From a virus, in IMG/VR virus record IMGVR_UViG_3300030328_003006, positions 6,380-27,877 of that record: a stretch of DNA of 21,498 bases. One strand, 5' to 3'. Of this stretch, positions 18,901 to 21,498 are shown one piece after another. The position numbers and the translations under genes were made by a program. Under the pieces are notes generated by a model. The model searched no databases. It was not told the origin of the DNA and saw nothing but the letters and a program-made list of their open reading frames with translations. Numbering within the stretch: position 1 is the stretch's first letter; every line of letters starts with the position of its first letter.

Positions 18901-21036
18901 GTTGATGACGCCTTGCCAAACGTTAAGGCTGTTAAAAACGTATTAGAGCAATTAGATATAAAATCAAAAGTAGTTCAAGCTAAAGTTAATTTTAGCGCTG
19001 GAACTAAGTTTAATAAAATACTAGAAGAAGTTACTGGTATTAGTGCTAAAAAAAGATTTAGTGGGGTAAAAGCCAGAAAGCGTGGCGCTGACAAGGGTAA
19101 GTTTAGATTTTTTATACCACCGTCACACGAGGATTTTGTAGGTTTACTTTACAATTTTATTGGAACCGGCAAAATGGGTAATAGACATAGAGACTTTTTT
19201 GAAAAAACATTAATAAAACCTTTAAACACTGCTTTTAGAGAATTAAATGCTACTAAACAAGCTATAGCAAACGACTACAAAAACTTAAAAAAATTAAACC
19301 CTAAAATAGCTAAACAACTAAATCAAAAGGTAAAAGAAAGAAAGCTAGGCGATTACACTTATGGTGATGCTGTAAGAATATATTTATGGGATAAGCATGG
19401 TTACAATATACCTGGGTTAAGTAAATCTGATCAAACCGTGCTAGTTGGCATTGTTAAAAGCGATAGCAAACTAAAGCAGTATGCAGATACTGTAAACATA
19501 ATATCTAGACAAGAAAAATATGTTGCTCCTGGTGATGTTTGGGAAATAGGTGATGTTAGAACCGATTTGATACAAGCTACAGAGGGTGTTAATAGAGATC
19601 AGTTTTTTACAGAGTTTAATAATAATATTGCTGAAATTTTTAGTAAAGAAAATCTAAATAAAATTGAAGCTGCTTATGGAGAAAATGTAAGAGAGGCGCT
19701 TGAGGACATGATTCATAGAATTAAATCAGGTAGAAGAAGACCACAAGGTACTAATAAAAATGTAAATAGATTTTTAGATTATTTACAAGCTTCTATTGGT
19801 GGCGTGATGTTCTTTAACATGAGATCTTCTGTGTTACAGCAATTATCTATTGTTAATTTTATAAACTTTGAAGACAACAATTTATTCCAAGCAGCTAAGG
19901 CATTTGCTAATCAAAAACAATACTGGAGAGATTGGGTAATGATATTTAACTCTGATATGTTAAAGCAAAGAAGAGGTGGTTTAACAATGGATATTAACTA
20001 TCAAGACATAGCTAGTCACGCCGCTAGGTCAAAACAGCCTATAAGAGCTATAATAAAAAGACTTTTAACTTTAGGATTTACGCCAACACAAATATCTGAT
20101 AGTATGGCTATTGCTTCTGGTGGTGCTACTTTTTATAGGAATAGAGTAAAAACTTATTTGAAACAAGGTTTAAGTCAAAAAGAAGCTGAGCAAAAAGCTT
20201 TTGATGATTTTCAAGGAGTTGCTGAATCAACTCAGCAATCCGCAAGACCTGACATGACATCGTCTCAGCAAAATTCCGTGCTAGGTTGGTTTATATTAGG
20301 TTTTCAAAACGTTACGTCTCAGTATGCTAGAATAATGAAAAAATCTGCTAGTGATATTATAAATAGAAGAATATCGCCTCCATACAAGACCCAAAGAAAA
20401 AGTGACATGGCAAATGTTTCCAGAATACTTTACTACGGTTTTGTACAAAATATAATTTTTTACACTTTACAAACGGCTTTATTTGCTGCCTTGTTTAACG
20501 AAGATGAAGATGATGAGGAGTTTTTGAAAGGCAAAAAAGGAAGAATATTAAATGGTACATTAGACAGTTTGCTTAGAGGTGCTGGTGTTGGGGGTGCAAT
20601 TGTATCTACATTAAAAAATATGGCCTTTGCCTTTGCAAGCGAAAGGTCTAAGCAGTGGAACAATGACGAGAGTAGTGTATTAGTTGAGTTATTAAACGTG
20701 TCTCCACCGCTTGGTATTAAAGCTAGAAAAATAGTTAATGCGGAAAAAACACTTAACTATAATGCAAAAGTAATAGATTATATGGACACGTTTGATATTG
20801 ATAATCCAATTTGGTCAGCCGCAACCAATTATATTGAGGCTGTAACAACACTACCTGCGAATAGACTATATAATAAAACGCAAAATCTTAGAGAGGCAAC
20901 TGACAGCGATAATAACGCATGGCAAAGATGGTTTATGATGTGGGGTTGGAGTCAATGGAATCTTGGTATAGAAGACGATGAGATTGAGCGAATAAAAAGG
21001 ATTACTAAAAGAAGAAAAAAGAAAAAACAATTATGA
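12904..21036 (+). CDS. Giant multi-domain internal virion / polyvalent protein with zincin and HAD domains (2710 aa)
   Basis: Order seen: a helical N-terminal part with hydrophobic patches near residues 530-542 and 617-631; a coiled-coil-like stretch near 735-765; a metallopeptidase-type segment with HELGH at 900-904; a sigma-region-2-like patch, KRYVPGKAKFSTFVTSNI (1122-1139); an uncharacterised region with YEWEHAMMATRSYM; then a HAD phosphatase domain (DFDET 1865-1869, TAR 1945-1947, Lys1982, VDDALPNV 2000-2007). The C-terminal third has GATFYRNR, QQSARPDMTSSQQ, a hydrophobic helix 2508-2531, an acidic patch 2533-2539, a LLRGAGVGGAIVSTLKN segment and a basic tail RRKKKKQL. I recall this C-terminal part from giant phage proteins and it resembles LPD38-type regions. 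Four [F/L]S[A/K]GT motifs lie at 1051, 1441, 1842 and 2030. At about twice the length of T7 gp16 and in the equivalent position, it is probably ejected with the DNA, perhaps as a processed polyprotein. Confidence 0.85.
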   Translation: MIPIDSTEYRTPEEIISAGSTEGETGPNHIANLYEIKKSINYNKDSRFREKVLSEFFAIESDFDSERPRLFTPRDVPSIVDRIPGKQPVEFDAGGSGMFDYKNDYDTDLKNHHGQDWFDLFTLFNEKGTIELDEVPKSLKERFNKVLESEKQLRIKTLQDTYVDQNMTENYWVMPEKVPDKTLWQGFEQVEENIWGDPNEFTEQWEKDRVIQKSDFPPKMKYIGLDDLTLEPMYELDKPASELIETKFKDVNNKMGDYMRAYGSYAEKQISEYNSLLDKYNISSGKDFKLSELQEFLDNQNIPLSTRKQVFEKQLEVVNVLKDFQQQALAVGDGAAVLESLNKNYSNTYAALLSLQRILTETVDLALFGGELLENFASTGDPSKDARIGTIKAYRNAHMPQAYYMLDKAESNLSLAGKVENTTWDNFGSTVTGMLADNTFSLIAAFTYQGMIKRGLKRKAKKILTGTWMTVEGAGKLSRMEKLQRLSTDNIAFIKKQLTNPDIVPSEKIKYQKELEKQQRYKEYSTSQKFFASLMFGGIAAYAERVGTMRWVDDLIQTSKYLGIKSIKDGIRKTGKFLWMGPGTEVIEESLTLLGHNMVDQAVLKEDKSLIEGMDADFFANVIVTSLAIGAPQMSQNMKLIVGSHLKTAEERKKYTSLLEEYIDNLYILEEGTNLATREGIRLADRSILEQRNQEILQEVGRHDIGVFGKISELTSGEIKEVFDIARKQMAILRHFQDIGASGQTGKYTQKEKQRLQEEYDNLQAQKEDLLRTPEKNRLIKLEETHGKTNVTTKMYEDYGKHHYFNTIVRGIIKDKDKFKIIESREDLDEALTEAVQNGVISEEFKEQILAGYDGTAEYTGGNATFLPDGTILIFDENVRVNLGATNSIDREDAIQAAIHELGHIYDINNSLVKDNQVVEEARELVSGILDYVKNLYDTNRISEKLYNEFLARVNTYSESNSGQVDLVELLQIIATMKRAGMLSTEESSLNYHLKSFFNALHVYRFGENARFLRFQTTEDILRYIDNFNKKVLERKNISMLPPEEQEGIMLSAGTQRTPEKLIRIIKNKNSKPVEIKRAEAELLAQYNALALTAIRFDDRAGDIPRKNVVSALSVYLPNLIKRYVPGKAKFSTFVTSNIGPKNDTIYEEAKILAIRDGVKLDDPNIQDLAGDVNDMANTQNTFVQKINMLTDFSIVSTAANKIKALVKAKVGDTFKQVIQDYAGKVGELIFGIPAKKIMEGGANLTAVTKYEKGMPIPAEGQSIQRIFGAGENMSKFIKTLPLLNVARKTADINKVGENIDVSREVYGRAIGLKGRVQDYFYEDYTDPKALSKDPKVKRDAETSPGGRSLGLSSQTPVKILKPEFRNPTPETIEKVKQDFGITPKGEPNVYSRDIGQLLKAAAKTLSIGVSLSGAQRGLEERKAPKKEIAKVTTAQSKAAFSAGTARMKTDVMHSGIINLTFEGDNARADQLLKVAGLRLTFKHRTEDEINEYFDFFENTILKVFPRNMFGGSLKSFIKPSRRILPKRKGDKKRGDEILTLKDGRKISINDYFNEKRDDLIKRAKEDYDGDNKVVFGKPFEGEGAKYKYGDTFAKLYGGDFDANDPRYIKAVEKAFYDGTREEYNAIFASMHQQMMARINESIKADRTNATIWASYFTLVGLDSKHPWRMGAEWVLFTKKPIGAAKLKGGKISTNPKAAGFKYYEWEHAMMATRSYMYLLEAMLLPITMEDGTEISVDFDLAYTLVMENYKLIALDNYDDKVKLGGSGRQKTMGRDWQFLVDTFLKRYFDSPVAAIKGINGKGINPKSLFGEGRKTAAEIYNVNINGNIQALDTQVKQRGMFSKGTKIARGYNKNTKARGMSTFDFDETLIIDGKNFITATSPDGDVIKISSGQWPIQGPDLMNQGYTFDFKDFVNVRGGQEGPLLQKMKNQIEKYGTSNVFVLTARMQESDTAIHGWLKSKGITIPLKNITGLGNSTGEAKAMWMLEKFSEGYNDMYFVDDALPNVKAVKNVLEQLDIKSKVVQAKVNFSAGTKFNKILEEVTGISAKKRFSGVKARKRGADKGKFRFFIPPSHEDFVGLLYNFIGTGKMGNRHRDFFEKTLIKPLNTAFRELNATKQAIANDYKNLKKLNPKIAKQLNQKVKERKLGDYTYGDAVRIYLWDKHGYNIPGLSKSDQTVLVGIVKSDSKLKQYADTVNIISRQEKYVAPGDVWEIGDVRTDLIQATEGVNRDQFFTEFNNNIAEIFSKENLNKIEAAYGENVREALEDMIHRIKSGRRRPQGTNKNVNRFLDYLQASIGGVMFFNMRSSVLQQLSIVNFINFEDNNLFQAAKAFANQKQYWRDWVMIFNSDMLKQRRGGLTMDINYQDIASHAARSKQPIRAIIKRLLTLGFTPTQISDSMAIASGGATFYRNRVKTYLKQGLSQKEAEQKAFDDFQGVAESTQQSARPDMTSSQQNSVLGWFILGFQNVTSQYARIMKKSASDIINRRISPPYKTQRKSDMANVSRILYYGFVQNIIFYTLQTALFAALFNEDEDDEEFLKGKKGRILNGTLDSLLRGAGVGGAIVSTLKNMAFAFASERSKQWNNDESSVLVELLNVSPPLGIKARKIVNAEKTLNYNAKVIDYMDTFDIDNPIWSAATNYIEAVTTLPANRLYNKTQNLREATDSDNNAWQRWFMMWGWSQWNLGIEDDEIERIKRITKRRKKKKQL
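16051..19005 (+). repeat. Four dispersed [F/L]S[A/K]GT peptide motifs at domain junctions
   Basis: Copies lie at 16051-16068 (MLSAGT), 17221-17238 (AFSAGT), 18424-18441 (MFSKGT) and 18988-19005 (NFSAGT). They split the protein into segments of about 1052, 390, 401, 188 and 679 residues, and the 188-residue segment is almost exactly the HAD domain. Synonymous codons differ between copies (for Ser: TCT, AGC, TCA, AGC; for Thr: ACG, ACT, ACT, ACT), so the peptide rather than a recent DNA duplication is conserved. A basic residue follows within two to four positions each time. A weaker match, RFSGVKARK, lies at residues 2051-2059. Confidence 0.65.
21033..21036 (+). promoter_or_regulatory. ATGA stop-start overlap, translational coupling
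   Basis: The TGA of the 2710-aa gene overlaps the ATG of the exported-protein gene. This ties synthesis of a cell-envelope protein to the virion operon. Confidence 0.65.
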
Positions 21037-21498
21037 AAAAACTAATTACTATATTATTAATAACTTTAGTCGCTTGTTCTACCCCAAAAGAATGTTGCTC
21101 GCAAGTTAATTTAAAAAAGTATTTTAAATTTGCTACATTTTATGCGGCTGCTAATGGTGGTACTTCTATATCAGATGTAGACGTATTTTCTGTAACTAAT
21201 GGTTTAGAAACAACTACAGTTAAAACACCATATGATTACAACTTAGCTTTAGGTATACGTAAGATAGCTAGATTTGGTTATGAAAATAGAGCACAAACTT
21301 TTTACGATGGTACCGAAGAATCTTGGTCAGACGGTGCTAACGTTGGTAAAGCTCGTGGATTAGAATTTTTATTTGAAGTAGATTATAAAAGACAACAAGG
21401 TAATGAATATTTAGATCAGCATCACTTTATAAGATTTGTAGATAACAAATATATATTGAAAGGTGAGTATTTAGAAGATGGTTTCGCGGACATTAAAT
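21033..21498 (+). CDS. Predicted exported lipoprotein, 3' end outside window (155+ aa)
   Basis: The frame is open to the window end (155 codons, no stop), so the gene is partial. The N-terminus is a compact signal peptide: MKKLITILLITLVAC, with the lipobox LVAC at residues 12-15, predicting signal-peptidase II cleavage and lipidation of Cys15. A CCSQ stretch follows; a Ser-Gln boundary is common in Bacteroidota signal peptides, so signal-peptidase I cleavage there is an alternative. The mature part is Gly/Asn/aromatic-rich (YFKFATFYAAANGGTSISD, LALGIRKIARFGYENRAQTF, FYDGTEESWSDG). I recall related exported proteins in uncultured marine phages next to internal virion genes. The alternating strand-like pattern could be part of an outer-membrane or surface beta structure. 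Surface masking, superinfection exclusion or lysis support are possible; none is shown by the sequence. Confidence 0.8.
   Translation, partial: MKKLITILLITLVACSTPKECCSQVNLKKYFKFATFYAAANGGTSISDVDVFSVTNGLETTTVKTPYDYNLALGIRKIARFGYENRAQTFYDGTEESWSDGANVGKARGLEFLFEVDYKRQQGNEYLDQHHFIRFVDNKYILKGEYLEDGFADIK

Overview
This window reads as part of the virion-structural module of a short-tailed (podovirus-type) bacteriophage genome. It is strongly AT-rich. Every gene lies on the + strand, packed with gaps of 1 to 55 nt or 4-nt ATGA overlaps. I see no tRNA, integrase, insertion sequence or CRISPR array. A Bacteroidota host, probably a marine flavobacterium, is my best inference. Start codons are preceded by A/T-rich sequence with essentially no Shine-Dalgarno motif, which is typical of that phylum. 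The last gene has a short signal peptide with a lipobox and a Ser-Gln boundary of a kind common in Bacteroidota exported proteins. Several proteins resemble families I recall from uncultured marine phages, but no search was run.

Layout. 1-38 is an AT-rich leader. 39-3051 holds three connector-region genes: a 282-aa conserved structural-module protein, a 226-aa adaptor or ring-like protein, and a 474-aa tail-adaptor-like protein with a beta-rich insertion. A striking GC-rich hairpin capped by a UACG tetraloop (894-932) sits between the first two. 3055-8916 encodes a 1953-aa tail-nozzle or stabilisation ('muzzle'-like) protein with a carbohydrate-binding-module-like insertion near its N-terminus. 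8913-10566 holds two small beta-rich, probably virion-associated proteins. 10608-21036 holds three genes (219, 541 and 2710 aa) whose order and character recall the T7 gp14-gp15-gp16 internal virion (ejection) proteins. From 21033 a predicted exported lipoprotein runs off the end.

How the genes work together (inference). The 226-aa and 474-aa proteins would build the portal-to-tail adaptor. The 1953-aa protein would form the distal nozzle, and the 422-aa and 127-aa proteins would decorate it or contact the host. The 219/541/2710 set would be packaged inside the capsid and ejected with the DNA. The 2710-aa protein is multi-domain: an HExxH zincin-type metallopeptidase, a weak sigma-region-2-like patch, a HAD-family phosphatase domain and a conserved membrane-active C-terminal region. 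A short [F/L]S[A/K]GT motif occurs four times, two of them neatly bracketing the HAD domain. The motif is encoded by different synonymous codons each time, so selection acts on the peptide; it may mark processing sites or domain boundaries of a polyprotein. The 2710-aa and 1953-aa genes together occupy about 65% of the window. Terminase, portal and major capsid genes are not present and presumably lie upstream.
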